DNA of 64,000 nucleotides from Haliotis asinina (Eukaryota; Mollusca; Gastropoda; Lepetellida; Haliotidae). Positions 1 to 12,905 of this stretch are shown here, one piece after another. Made by a program: the position numbers and the translations under genes. The notes beneath the pieces are model-generated. The model had not been told where the DNA came from and did no database searches. It saw only the letters and a program-made list of their open reading frames with translations. The DNA is taken from NCBI RefSeq assembly GCF_037392515.1, contig NC_090287.1:12451001-12515000 (forward strand), in the 5' to 3' direction. The stretch's first letter is position 1. Each line of letters begins with the position of its first letter.

Positions 1-3000
1 TTTTGCGGCTAAGAGGAAGCATTTTTCACAGCGGAAGAGAAGGTTGTCGTCTCCAGCGTCGTCGTTGGGATCTCTGCCGGACGACCCTGACTTACAACCG
101 CCTTCAGCGCCTGTGCCGACGCCTGGGATGGGGCGTTCGTCCAAGACGCCTGTACGTTTGTCCCCGGAACCACCTCGCTCGGATTCCATCGTGGATCTGT
201 TTTCGTCCGGAGGCTTGTCTCATCCGGAGGTCCAGAGGTTCCTGCGCTCCCTCCTCACGCCCGGTGCTGCTGCGATGCCAGCGTCTGTCTCGACACCAGC
301 GCCTATGCCGACACCAGCGCCTGTGCTTACGCCAGCACCTAAGCCTACGCCGGCGCCTGTGCCTGCGCCAGCGCTTACCCCAGTACCTATGCCTGCGCCA
401 GTACCTATGCCTACGCCGGCGCCTATGTCTACGTCAGCGCCTGTCCCGACACCAGCGCCGACGCCGGACCCTGTGCCAGCGCCAGCACCTGCGTCCTACC
501 GTATACCCAGGGTGTTGCATACGTTGTCCAGGGAAGAGGTTTTGCAACGACAGTTGGATGAAAGGCGCGCTCGGCGCTTGGAGGCAGAGAGCTCTCGGCG
601 CAGATCGCGCTCCAGGTTCCCTGGGAGTCGGCGATCCTGTACCCTCCACAGTAGTCTTTGTCGGAGTTCTCGGTCCCCGCGACGCCCTTTGAATGTGGAC
701 TCTCGCTTTACTACCAGGTGAAGATGTTACTTGCTCTCCCAGTCCATATCACCTCGACATTCCTCTAGAACTCGGCGTTTGCGGTCACCGGAACCACCTT
801 GGATCCCGTCCAAGGAATCTGCTGCTCATGCATCGACTCCGTCTCTTACACTGCTGCGTGATTCGAATTCCATGTCCTGTGAGGACCTGGAGGTACAAGG
901 TTTTTGCCCGGACTTCGACGAGGAAGTAGGAGGCGACGGCGATGGTGATGGCACTTGACTACCCTTATCAGTCGTCTTCGAGTGGATTGCTGACAGGTTA
1001 CCGGACTGCCCTTCGCCTTCGGCTGATTCCAGCAACCCTGCAGCAATTCATTTATCACCGGAACTACTCATCCCGCCTCATCCTATGGTGGCGGACGCCA
1101 TGGTTGTATTACATGCGGTCTATGCGAAATTGTCAACTAATCCGAATTTCTAAGCGTGTAAGTCGAGGAAGTCAGATTACAAGATAGACAGCCTGGTTTT
1201 CGCGGACAGCGTGGCTGTCTTGGTTGTATCTCTGTAGCGGTTATTGGGCTCCTCGCGGCTCTCTCATAGAGTGCAGGATTCTAAGCAGGTGGCCATTGAG
1301 ACTGAACTCAAGCGGATGCTTAAGCCGTTGTCTGCGCTGGCGTCAGCTACCTCGGCGGCGGCGATGGACTTGTGTGAAGACAACGCCTCGAGGATCGATC
1401 ACCGTACCAGATATTCCTACGCCGGTAGGTGGGAGGGACTGGTCGCATCCCCGTAGATCCTTACGTTACAATTTGTCTACATATACTTCAAGCGGAGAAA
1501 GTTTTCTTTCACGTGCTTTACTCATTTCGTCACGAAGATTTTACGAGACAACAACAAAGTGACATGCCTAACTACACCTCTTATTACAAGAGAGGACGGC
1601 ATTTATCTTCGGGGAAAATTCCAACACATCTATCTGAAAAACAATTTGTCTACGTCAGTTTCAAGCGGCGGAAGGGTTTTCGCGCGCTTTACTCATTTGG
1701 ACACGTGCTCGCAAACAGCATGGTTACGGTCAAGCCTATAGGCTAGCAGGGTATCACCGTTTACAAGATTTCATGATGATCAGTTACCTGCTACACCGGT
1801 GACGTCACGTCTACATTTTGATTGGTGCCCGAGAGACAACGCCCTGCAAAGGATCCCAGGGTCGTTACATCTACAATTTGATTGGTCATCGAGGGACAAC
1901 GCCCTGTGCAGAATGTGTTGTTATGATTCTAGTGTAAGGAAGTTGTCTGCAGTGACTTACAGTCATTTTACAATGGAAAGATGTCGTTTACACTCTAGAC
2001 TAGCAGTCTACAGCGGCATTGGATTTCTCTAGTCGGCATAGAAATCCTCTAACAGTAGTCTCAACGCTGCTTATCAGGAGGCGTGCAGCGATGTATGGCA
2101 GTTTCTGATCGGACAGACGGCCAGTTATAAGTAGACTTCTTGAAATGTCAACACATTCATAATGTACAGCTTGTTGTTCTGAAGTCGAAGAATGACGCAT
2201 TTTTATGGCATACAAGCTTATCTTGAGAGAGTTGTACTTCATTATCAGGCTGTTAAGTCAGCTTCAACTAACTCCGCGGGATTTGATTCATCACATCGCC
2301 GTCCCAGGTTCAGGGGTCGAAGTTCAAGGCGATGTTAAAAGCAAGCTGTACTCTGTCCGTTATCACTATGTCAGTGATAATGTCTACTCGATTTGCTCAC
2401 GTCACCTTAGGATATGATCAGACGTAGACGTCTACTATTACGTCTAAGACAGGTTTAGGACTTTGGACGTCTTGACTCCACACCAGTGGTAGACTCGCTG
2501 GTCAATGTTTGGAACTTGCATATTAGAGCCGTCATTCAACAACCATCTTTAGGTTGACACGTCTCTACCAGGATTGAGTGCCTATCTAGTCAAGGAGGTT
2601 GCAGCAGGATTCTGGGGGAGTGGAGCTCTATCTCTTCACATCACCCAGTTGAAGATAAAAGCGGTGATGCATGTCTATTATTGGTTGACAGCACCGAGAG
2701 ACAAGCTACTGATGATCCATACGGTCAACTCAATAGTAGCCCTTTAGGTAAACAAGGGTCAAGGAGGCCTCGACCTCTACTACACTTGTCGTTTCTACCC
2801 TTCGACGTGGTCGAGTCTGATCCTCCAAATAAAAGTATCTCACATACCAAGAGCCTGCATCTTCATGGCAGACGCCTTATCTCGCCCCCTACGTCTATCT
2901 CCAACAGAGAATATGTTGTGTCGAGAGACGTTTCAAATAATCTGCTTCCAGAGTGGGACCAATTGTTGTACCATCCTCACAATTGGACACTGCACCTGGA

Positions 3001-4973
3001 TCCGTCACGGTTTCATCTTTGCGCCTGGACCATCTGTGATAGTCTTGAGGGCCAAGGGGTACTCATCTCAAGTGGCGAAATTAATCACCCTGGAGCACAG
3101 GGTTTCCACTCAGTCACTTTATGGACCTGCAGGCGTGGGCGATCGACACGATCCTGCGACTGCTTTTGGTCGCACCTTGGTGGCCAGCCAGGCCATGGTT
3201 CCCCGACCTGCGTCATCTCGCCAGCGGAGAGTCGTACCAGCTCCCAGATTAGTTACGTCTGCTTCGACATCCGCACAGTCGGCAGCTGCATCCGGACCCA
3301 CTGAGATTTCATCTTCACAGTAGGGTCATCTGCAGAAGGCAATAAGAGTTAAGGGCTACTCCTTGTGCGTGGCAAGCGTCCTAGCTTGTACGCATCGAAT
3401 GTCCACTAGGTCCTTATATGACGACAAGTGGCGCTCATTTGAGAGTTTTTGCGCTCAAAGATCGCAAGACCCTATGACAGCTTCTCCACAGTATTTAGCA
3501 AACTTCCTCCTGTTCCTGCATAACTGCAAGCATCTTAGAGGCAGTACCTTGGGGACTTATCTGTCGGCTTTGAACTCTATTCGATTAAAGCAGATAAACA
3601 GATTTCCAAGGTACCAGATCTTATTGCGCTACTCAAGGCCTGCAAATTGGAGGACCGGAAAGTTAAGCTTCGTCCTCCAGTTTGGGACCTCAACATCGTC
3701 CTACAACATCTTAGAGGACCTCCGTATAAGCCTTTAGAGGAAGCCTCCTTCGTGTATTTGTCTCAAAAAAAAAAAAAAAAAAGGACGGTCTTCATTCTAG
3801 CGTTAGCTACTGCAGATAGAGCTAGTGAAATTCATGCCCTGGACGTCACGCAGGTTCGCTTGGATCAGTCGAGGCATGGACCAGCCCACTTGGGTCTCCT
3901 GTGAGATTTTGTGGCCAAGAATCAGCTCCCTGGACAGCCAGACAGGCTGTTCTCCATTCCTCTGTCATCTGCAGTCTTGGGACAACATGACTTGGAGGAG
4001 GAGCTGCTGTGTCTCGTTAGAGCCCTCAGATGTTACATCCGGAAGTTGGCTTCTAAGAGACGTTCCCCTAAAAGACTGTTCATCCCGCTTTCGACTACCT
4101 GCAAAGGGGAGGTGAACAGGAACACAGTCGCCTTATGGCTTCGATCTACGATCCTGGCGGCTTTTGATGCCAAGCGTCTACCTCATCCAGTGGCAAACAA
4201 CCCACACGAGATCAGAGCGTTGGCATCTACCATGGCCTTCCATAGAAATTGCACAGTGCCACAAACTATGGAAGGCTGCTTTTGGAAGTCGTCTACTGCC
4301 TTCGCTTCCAACTACCTGAGGGACTTGGCAGTTGAGGACATGGAGTGGGAGCTGCTGTGTCTCGTTAGAGCCCTCAGATGTTACATCCGGAAGTTGGCTT
4401 CTAAGAGACGTTCCCCTAAAAGACTGTTCATCCCGCTTTCGACTAACTGCAAGGGGAGGTGAACAGGAACACAGTCGCCTTATGGCTTCGATCTACGATC
4501 CTGGCGGCTTTTGATGCCAAGCGTCTACCTCATCCGGTGGCGGACAGCCCACACGAGATCAGAGCGTTGGCATCTACCATGGCCCTCCATAGAAATTGCA
4601 CAGTGCCACAAACTATGGAAGGCTGCTTTTGGAAGTCGTCGTCTACTGCCTTCGCTTCCCACTACCTGAGGGACTTGGCAGTTGAGGACATGGAGGGACT
4701 ACAGTCTTTCAGTCCGTTGGTGGTTGCCCAGCAACTTACCCGGACGTCCGCCCATTAGGTAATAACACTGTTACTTACCGTTGGTCTTAAGATTAACCTC
4801 ACCCTCAGGGTGCGTCGGTTTTTCTTTGGAGTTCCCTTGGGTTACTCTTTGTCCTGCTTCCAGGTTTGTCCTGTGACTGTTGGCATTGGTCTCCCAGGTT
4901 CTCCTAATGCATGTGCACTGGTTGCTGAGGGATGGTCCTCCGGAGTCCACACCACCATCCATCTGTCGAAGCC

Positions 4974-5058
4974 ATATGCATAAGACCTATGGTAAGGTAA
5001 GTTAAAAATTTATTAAAATCTAAATATTTTAGATATTTAAATACTTACCTTACCATAG
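4974..5058. repeat. Internal complementary region of the DIRS-like element
   Basis: A near-palindrome is visible: CTATGGTAAGGTAAG at 4987-5001 is answered by its exact reverse complement at 5044-5058, with an AT-rich centre. The 5002-5058 part is the reverse complement of 5286-5339, and 4974-5001 is a direct repeat of the start of the second block at 5273. A region complementary to the element ends is what DIRS elements use to close their circular DNA intermediate, by family knowledge. Confidence 0.7.
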
Positions 5059-5272
5059 GGCGGTGACTCCCTCCCAACGCTGGATGCTCCTCCCCACTCT
5101 GGACTCTTCGGACCTTCCTGTTGCCAGTAAAAGTGATTTTTGGATTGTTCACGCTTGCGTGAGTGGGGAGATCACGTCACTTCCGTGACTACATTCGTAG
5201 ATTACATGAGGTAGCCATCTAGGGAATGGCGAATCAACGACTGTCTGATCTCTTCTAGCGAAGCTTGAGGTA

Positions 5273-5339
5273 ATATGCATAAGACCTATGGTAAGGTAAG
5301 TATTTAAATATCTAAAATATTTAGATTTTAATAAAATTT
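5273..5339. repeat. Right inverted terminal repeat of the DIRS-like element
   Basis: It begins ATATGCATAAGAC and runs into CTATGGTAAGGTAAG and an AT-rich tail. The block from 5286 is the reverse complement of 5002-5058 with very few differences. Host-like sequence and a host splice acceptor (5510-5511) follow, so this is taken as the right boundary. The matching left terminal repeat would lie outside the window. Confidence 0.65.
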
Positions 5340-5511
5340 GCTTTGAAGAATAAATGCCATTGTTTCCAGATACACTGTACATTAGCATTGTATGTCTGTT
5401 TTTGTGGAATGGAAGAGATAATATGGCAATATAGTTTGAGAAAGTCCTAGAAAAATTCTCAGTCTGATAGAATTTGTAGTAAGGACATAATTACTCATCT
5501 TTTTTGTACAG

Positions 5512-8500
5512 GGGATGAAAGACTACGCAGAGCAGCAGCGCCGCTTACACCAAGAGATTTTGGTGTACTGCGAGCGTAACCAGAAACAAACTGCGGAGAG
5601 GGAAGAACGTCAGAAACAGGAGAAAGTGGAACATGCTCGGCAAGAAGCTGCACGTCAAGAGGTAGTGAATGTAGTGAGAGCTGCACAAGAGGCTCTTCAG
5701 ACAGACATGGATTACATTCCCTCAGCTGAAAAGATCCAGAGACCAAAACTTCTCTTCTCTAACATTCTGGCCCCTCAGCGGTCTCTGGAATCGCCAGGTG
5801 ACTTCCATGAGGACAACATTCCAGTCACCTCCCCACCTGCGTCGTCCCAGAACCTTTCTCTGTGTCTCCCTGCCACAACAACATCACAACAGTTGCTGTC
5901 TACTCCACCAGCAGACATGCTGTTGAGTCCTCAGTACATACCCAAACTAATAACAGCCAAGAAGATTTTTTCTGTGAACAGAGTGACAGAGAGCCTGCCT
6001 TCTCCAACCCTGGTTGCTGGTCAACCAAGTGAAGCCAGTTCCTCTCTCAACCTCCTCGCAGCTAGTCAGGTCCCTGGGGCAGTGCTCTCCCCTGCCATCA
6101 GCCCCACCACACTGTGTCAGGATCTCGCCACAGAAACTGTCAAGGAATATATAGAACAGATTGTATCCGAGGCTGCAGAGAGTGGTACAAGACCTGTGCC
6201 AGATGACAAGACAAGTGTAGACTCTGAACAGACTGCAAACACTTCCTCAGGAGATGGACAAAAGGAAGAGGGTAAGGCTGTCGGGAAGGACAGTGTTTCA
6301 GAACAAAACGAAGGTAGTGAAGCAGATAGTAGTGCTACAGAGGACATGCAAAATATTGAAGCTGCCTCCGCAGATGGAGTGGTTGTGCGTGATGAGGAAC
6401 CAAGTCAGTGTGATAAATCAAAGGATGAAACTCAACCAGAATGTGCAACTGAAGGACATAGTGCTCTGACACAAATTAACAGTCAGAACACTAAAGAAAC
6501 ATGTGTGAAACCAGATCCTTCCAACCAGACTGAGACTGAGCAGTGGCAAACCGTGGACTCATCTGACTTGCAACAGTCCGGACAGTCCACTATCACCACA
6601 GGGGAGACAGAGAAGCCAGATTTCTACACCAACCTTTCTTTAAATGGACTTGCTCGTGAGCTGGCCAGTGCCTTGGACACTGTTGATGAACAGACAGATA
6701 AGGAAGTAGCTGCCACTACAAGTAAGTAACTCATTATTCACTAGCATGCCAATAATCAGTATTGGAGAATAACAACAAATAGTGTTTCAAGTCCTGCACT
6801 AAAATATTAATATTCTCACCTTTATATAGAATTTTCTGTAACATGACCCAGCATGGCCCTAACATTATCGATATTATCATTGAATATGATCAGAATTATA
6901 TCATCATTATCAGTGTTCAAAGTTATGAAGGCTCCTTTCATAATTCTAATGACATTGTGTAATATCAGGGGTTCAAAAATCCCATGGCCCAACGCCCGGG
7001 ACAAGTCAGTTTTCATTTCAGGCAGTGGTATCTTCCTTGTCCATTGGCTACTAGATAATCTCTGCCAATGCTTTCAAACGGCAAATAAACGTGATAAACT
7101 TCAATTTAATTTCATATCTGCTCTGTAGCTGTTAAATTTATTTATAATCAAGTAGAGTCCTCCTTCGTTGCTGTTTATCACTTCTCGATTGATAGTCCTG
7201 TAAACATTAACATCAAATTCCATGTTGAGTTATGCTTTCATAATTACATCATCATGATTATTTCATAAAAACCAGGGCAAGAGGAAACTTAGCAAGGACA
7301 AGTTACTTTCTTAAAGTCCCTTGTCCTGTGGCAAGTGGCTTTTAAAATAACTTTTGAACCCCTGAATATTAGGGTTGTTCTTCACAATGAACATGCATAA
7401 ACAAACCTATGAATACCACTTCAACAACCATTCCAAGTCTTGCTAGTACCTGTGCCACACACATTTCAGCATGATAATAACTCATAAAGTCAACAATATG
7501 TATTGATAGTTATAGGTATACAGGTGTTCTACTGTTTGTACCATAAGTCATAAATGTTTCACAGTATCCTATTTTCTTTTTTTTTAGCAATATATTGATA
7601 TCTGGTTGTGTCATGTCTGAGTTCAGTGAAACTCACTAGAACATGTTTTAACAGATTATAACAATGGTATTTTGGAATGGCATTGGAAGTGATACATGTA
7701 AGAAGAGGGGTCAGGGATGGAAATATCACATTGCCCAACATACTAGTGTATATCTCTTTGTTTCGGTGTCCATTTGACTTTCCAATGTAAAATATGTTGC
7801 TTATTTTAAAAATAAACAAGAAAATCAGTCGGTATAGTGGAAAAATAGTCAGGGCAAGTGAATTCACACATGTCACTGTACCGGAGTAGACTAGCTGCTT
7901 TAAAGCTATTTCCACCCATAGGGTAGTTGTTAGAATATTTGGACGTCAGCCTCTGTGCTGTGAGGAGCACACTGTTAAGAATGTAAGAATGTTTTCCTCA
8001 CAAGTAGAAGTCAACTGCTGTATACTTTGTGCCCTTTTATAACAAAACAATGAACACTTCAACAAGTTCACTAGACATGATTTTCTTTATTTTTGTTGTG
8101 ATACTTACATTTAACCAGCTTCCCGTTTTACAAAATGTGACTTTGATCAGTGCTGATTTTCAACATCTTACACGGTGCACTAGCTGAGCTGTAGTTGTAT
8201 GTTTTAATTTCATCAGATGAGTTTAGTACGACTGATGACTTTGAAAAAGAATTAGACGCCATGTTGGCAAGTGTTGGTCTATATTTACCTTCACAACTGC
8301 GTAAGTATTACACATGAGCCTTCCAAGGGATTAAGTCTTAACTGCTTGTTGCATGTTGCTTTCGGATCCTCATCAACCCTTTCAACACCTTCCTGTACAG
8401 ACACATGCAACTTTCACTTCTAACTGACATTCTCTTCACTGTCTTCACGAATGGTGTTTTAAAGCTGCAGGACATTGGGGCCTGTAGCTTAGTGTAACTA

Positions 8501-11500
8501 ACTGTAAGTTTCAGGTGTCTGTCTGACCCACTGAAATTTTGGTGAAAATACACAGGGCCCATAGAATGAAATATAAAGACATTTCACATTTAATGTTTCT
8601 TATAATTGCAGTTGAAATTATTACAAATGTAAACTTTAGAAACAGCAAACATGTACCGTCACTTATAATACAGTCAAATCCCAATGTGTCAAGTGCCAAC
8701 ATTTCAAATATTATGCATAACTTGAAGTACCTGTCGGTCCTGACCATTCCCTGTTACAGTTGTCAGCATTTGATTTCCACTTACAAAAATTCATCTCATG
8801 ACTCGAGAAGGAAATTTGGTTTCGTGAAATTCAAACAACAGCTGTCTGGTATACATAAGCTGAAGTCAGTCAGTGAGAAGTGTATTGGTGTAGCTAATCG
8901 ATCCAATTAACAAACCAGCGTGGCTCTCACCTTTTCGCCCTTGAGGGGCGAGTTCAAAAGGCAGATTAGTAATTAGTAAGGAAACGAAACAATTAGCACA
9001 TGACATTGAGTTAACTCAACTAAATCAGTGATCATCTGATGATTTAGTTTCTGTAAAAGTCAGGAGTAATTTCAACATTTTCCTTGCTTGGAAAACATCC
9101 ACTAATTTGTGGATAAATGTAAGAGTAATTCACAGAAACAAACATTAATGTCAGACTTTTTCCAGAAGTGATCTCGTCTTTTTTGTTTCAACAAGATTCA
9201 AGATGGCATCATGCAAATCTGTCGATTTCCAGTAAATTTTGTTAATGGATCTTAAGAGGTACATGTAATTTGTATTTCATTATGCTAGTACTGAACTGTC
9301 GTACTAAGGGAGTTGTTCAATTTTCAATCATTTTTTTTCTACCCTCATATACATACCTAAGTCTCAAATACATTGACAGGTCAAATTCAGTACTTGGACC
9401 CCAGCGATTCAACTCATCAGAATTGGACTGTACTTTAGTCAAAATCTGTGAATATACAGTCAGAGACTTGCCCTGGCAGGTTGTAGACTTCAGACCATCA
9501 TCAAGTCTGATGAATTTGTCCAAGGATCAGACGCCATTCATAAACACTGTCTTCATGCAGTAAGTTAGAACAATTCAGAATAAACATGGTAAAAGATTTG
9601 ATTTTAATCAGTTTGCACTGACATTGTTAATATGGTTTATGGATTATATCTAGAGGAGCATTGTCCCTTCGAGGCAGCAACCTCTTGTGCCACCAGTAAC
9701 GTCGATGTTCATAGAGACGTCATGCGTATTCATGTTGTCAGGTTTATTTCATATGTTCATGGAACTCAGTGACTGTGTCAAAAATATTTATGTCACTCAG
9801 TTGGCTGTTTCAGTTACTGAATGTAATGTCCTGTCTTCCTCTGCTCAATGCATCCACATCTCCTGCCTTATCATTGACTGAAAGTAATAAATGGTCCAAT
9901 CGGATTTGAGCTTTCACATTTTTTGAAAAATTGTAACTATACTCCTGAAGATACAAGAGAGGTTTCTACTTACAATTGATCACAGACACGTCATCCACTA
10001 GTTTATGTTAATACAGTCTGAAAAAGTTGCAGGTATCAGTCTGCAATTCATTTTGTAGTGACTGAATGACCTTCACTGTGTTTGTATTTTTGTCATGAAG
10101 GATTAGATGATGAAATAAGTCCCAGATATATTGTTGTAATGATGTTCTGAATCATCTATATCATAACTTCTGCAGACTCATTCATATTCAATGCACATAA
10201 AAGATGTATTGGATAGGGTTTTTTTTCCTTTCCATTATCATTTTGTGGGATGTATATGAGGTATTGTATATTCATGATGATTTCTGGATTCTTGGGTCTT
10301 CTTTCCATTTCCTATTAGCATGTCTGCGCCATATTTATGAGAGTTTTGGAAAACTGTTTTGATGATCATCATCATTTCCTGTTTGTTTGGTTTTTTTCTG
10401 GGTACAATTCACAGCCTTGGTTAATTACACCAGGAGAATATGGTGAAAATGTGTACTAAAAGGACTTAGCATGCAAGATTTGAAAAGGAATAATTCATGG
10501 TCTACTGTATATGCAGTTCATGAGAAATGTTTTAAAAGCATGCTCAATTAGTCAGTTTTGTATCAAGTTTAAAATTAAGATATAATGTTGTACTCTTTAT
10601 TTTGTTATTCAGTATATTTATTTTTAAATTAAACATGTTAAAATAATTTTAGACATATCCAGTTTATTCTTAATTGATTAGAGGATAGTGCTTATGTTTA
10701 AAAAAGCAATATTGAATTCCAGTCTTACAGTGGTTATAGGTACTTTCATGATTAGCAGTCTGACCTATGAAGAGCCAGATTGGAAGTGGTCTGTGGTACC
10801 CCATGCTTGTCATAAGAGGCAACTACTTGGATCGGGTTCACTGACTTGGTTGACATATGTCATTGTAGCCCAGTTGCTTAGGTAGATGCTCATGATGTTA
10901 ATCACTGGATTATTTGGTAGAGGCTGTTATTTACAGACTGCTGTCATATAGCTGGAGTGCTGAGTGCAGCATTACACAACAAACCAACCGGCCAACAAAT
11001 TATGGTATCATTCCTGGATAGAATTTGTCCTCACCAACCAGTGTTTGTCATGAGAAGCAATATATTGAATAAAGGGATATGGCTCACTGACTGTTCATTG
11101 GTTGATTGTTCCACACAACAGCAGTCAGTTGTTGCTCTTAGTATGAAGCCCTAGAATAGTGTCTATTGCTACAAATCAAAACAAATAACAACACAGATGT
11201 TGCCACAATAATTGTTTTTGTGATTTGAAAGAATGGTGATTCCAAAGCAGGGTTACTCAGATCTTTATACTCAGTTGGTGAAACAAAGAATAAAATAGAT
11301 TAGTTCAAACAGGAAAATTATAACTAACATGAAAACATTTTTAGGGATTGAGATTTCCTTCACTATGAGTTGCAGATGTAATTGACAATTGCTTGCTTAT
11401 AAATGAAATAAAATATATATACCTGCAGTGGAACAAATGATTTATTTGAATGTTTTATCACACATCTCCCATGAAACATGACAAGTGAAAAGCTCATGTT

Positions 11501-11582
11501 CATCATGTTGTTGTTGTTTTTTCATTTTTCAGAATTAACAAGTGAAGAGAATACCACACCAATGGGAGATAATTCAAGTTGA
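5512..11582 (+). CDS. Unrecognised coiled-coil/acidic protein, last three exons (5' partial)
   Basis: Three coding exons are supported: 5512-6721 (acceptor TTTTTGTACAG, donor GTAAGT), 8217-8300 (acceptor ATCAG, donor GTAAGT) and 11533-11582 ending in TGA. Splice phases agree (0, then 1, then 1), giving about 447 residues of C-terminal sequence. The first ~70 residues are a charged Glu/Gln/Arg-rich helix, a likely coiled coil (CERNQKQTAEREERQKQEK). The middle is Ser/Thr/Pro-rich, and a long acidic Glu/Asp/Gln-rich disordered stretch follows. A small conserved-looking hydrophobic motif sits near the end (DDFEKELDAMLASVGL). No catalytic motif is visible and I do not recognise the family. The first exons lie upstream of the window, beyond the DIRS-like element, which is probably inside an intron of this gene. 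I am confident that it is a real gene and make no functional call. Confidence 0.75.
6722..8216 (+). other. Intron of the coiled-coil gene
   Basis: This AT-rich intron carries one MITE-like element (6966-7364). Nothing else was recognised. Confidence 0.6.
6966..7364. mobile_element. MITE-like element, 399 bp
   Basis: Terminal inverted repeats CAGGGGTTCAAAA (6966-6978) and TTTTGAACCCCTG (7352-7364) match exactly, and AATAT lies directly outside both ends. No transposase is visible inside. The CAGGG start resembles hAT-type ends, but the flanking repeat is 5 bp rather than 8, so the superfamily is left open. Confidence 0.6.
8301..11532 (+). other. Last intron of the coiled-coil gene
   Basis: Long AT-rich intron. 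The only recognisable content is a decayed abalone-type SINE at about 10764-10975. Short open frames here lack splice context, codon character or similarity and are not called. Confidence 0.5.
10764..10975 (+). repeat. Abalone-type SINE, family A, decayed
   Basis: It matches other copies in this window through CCCATGCTTG, AAGAGGCAACTA, ATCGGGTT, CTGACTTGGTTGACA, TCACTGGATT and the tail TATAGCTGGAGTGCTGAGTGC. Confidence 0.75.
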
Positions 11583-12667
11583 TGGACTTTGCCCTGCACA
11601 TCCGTATCCCACAGCCAACAGAAGGTCCTTGGCCAAGTCACTTGCAATACTTGGAACTTGACAGAAGCTTTGCCCACTATATTGCTTGGTTGGTCTCACA
11701 CCCTACAGTCCATGTGCAAATGCTGTCTTGCTCAATACTGCAGCCTCCATGCTACAGATACAATACATTATACACCCCACAAATATCTTGTTCATCATTT
11801 TTTGCTTTCTCTTCAGATGTGCTTTGATACTTTCATTTTTGTGATAGACAGGGTGTCTATAAATTGATTGTATTGCAGTTACAATTGATAAAGACTGGAA
11901 GCAAATACATCAAGATGAACATTGTAATCCAGAACAGAGGCTTTATGTATGAAGTTAGTATATTTTAGATATGAAATGCATTATGATTGTAAAACTTTAT
12001 AATTATTTTGCCATTGACTTGTTTTTGTATATTGCAAAGGGTCAGTGACATAAGTATTTTTGAAGAATCAAATGTGAATTTTGATACTGATCATGAAACA
12101 GAATTTAAATGAAATATTTGTTAACCTAGTGATGTTTATGAAAGAAGTGGTCCAATGTTGCCATGACAGTATGTGACTGGAGTATGAAAAGAACACCTTG
12201 TATCTTACTCTCTATCTACTCTCAGTGGGTTCTATGTGCCCAAGGGATCAGCTCAACATGGCACATTTTACATGGCTCTCTCATTAATGCATGTAAGACA
12301 AGATACAATGAAGATGAAGTTAATAGTTGCAGTAAGAGATGATATCAGGAAAATGCACACATTATTTTCACCCAAGTTCAACATTTATGTTGTATTAAGT
12401 ATAATAGTGATGATTAAGGGTATGTTTTTGTTCTCCACCAAGACTTGATTGTCGGCATGAAATATAAGCTTTAATATGCTTTCCGATTACCACTTAATGT
12501 AAGGTATTGAGCTATTTTATCTCATGTGCTTGAAGCTCAGTAACTATAGCTTATGATTTATAGTAAGCCAGTCTTCCAGTACTAGAATATATGTCCAAGA
12601 CAGTTAAACTGTCGATTTGGCCTAAACATAACCATGGTAGTTACGTGTGTCAATATGTAATGAACAT

Positions 12668-12905
12668 TCTGTGTACTGTAACTGAACATTCTACTGTAGT
12701 GTAATTAAACATTCTACTCTAATATAATTGGAACGTTCTATGGTACTGTAACTGAACATTCTATTGTCATTGTAACTTTCAATTGTTCAGTAACTGAACT
12801 CCCTACTGTAATGTAACATTCTCTCTCTGTGATTGAATGTGTTACTCTAATGTAATTGGAATATTCTATTATACAGGAATTGGAACATTCTATTGTAGTG
12901 TAATT
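12668..12905. repeat. Diverged tandem repeat, about 25-30 bp unit
   Basis: Roughly eight imperfect copies of a unit like GTAATTGAACATTCTACTGT follow one another with variable spacers and substitutions. The copies are too diverged to be recent. Confidence 0.6.

Larger units (their letters stand above)
1..5339 (+). mobile_element. DIRS-like tyrosine-recombinase retroelement, fossil, 5' end outside window
   Basis: This is the 3' portion of a DIRS-order retroelement. About 1-720 is a proline/alanine-rich gag-like part. About 1000-2930 is a decayed reverse transcriptase/RNase H part, ending near 2863-2885 in the MADALSR signature typical of the RNase H end in Gypsy/DIRS elements. About 3360-4760 is the tyrosine-recombinase part, with a SAM-like N-terminal core-binding region (around 3390-3640) and a catalytic-domain segment containing HEIRALAS followed by a Phe/Tyr-rich tail (SxxTAFAS..YLRDLA). 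Part of the recombinase region is present twice in tandem. Downstream lie the internal complementary region (4974-5058) and the right inverted repeat (5273-5339) expected of DIRS. The copy is clearly broken, with many interruptions, so it is not recent. It sits just upstream of host exon 5512, probably in an intron. The superfamily call is firm; the exact family is not known. Confidence 0.8.

Noticed and set aside
44-721. 225-codon Pro/Ala-rich frame as a host gene
   Set aside because: It lies inside the DIRS-like fossil in the place of a gag-like gene, and its repetitive PAP/PTP composition explains the long frame.
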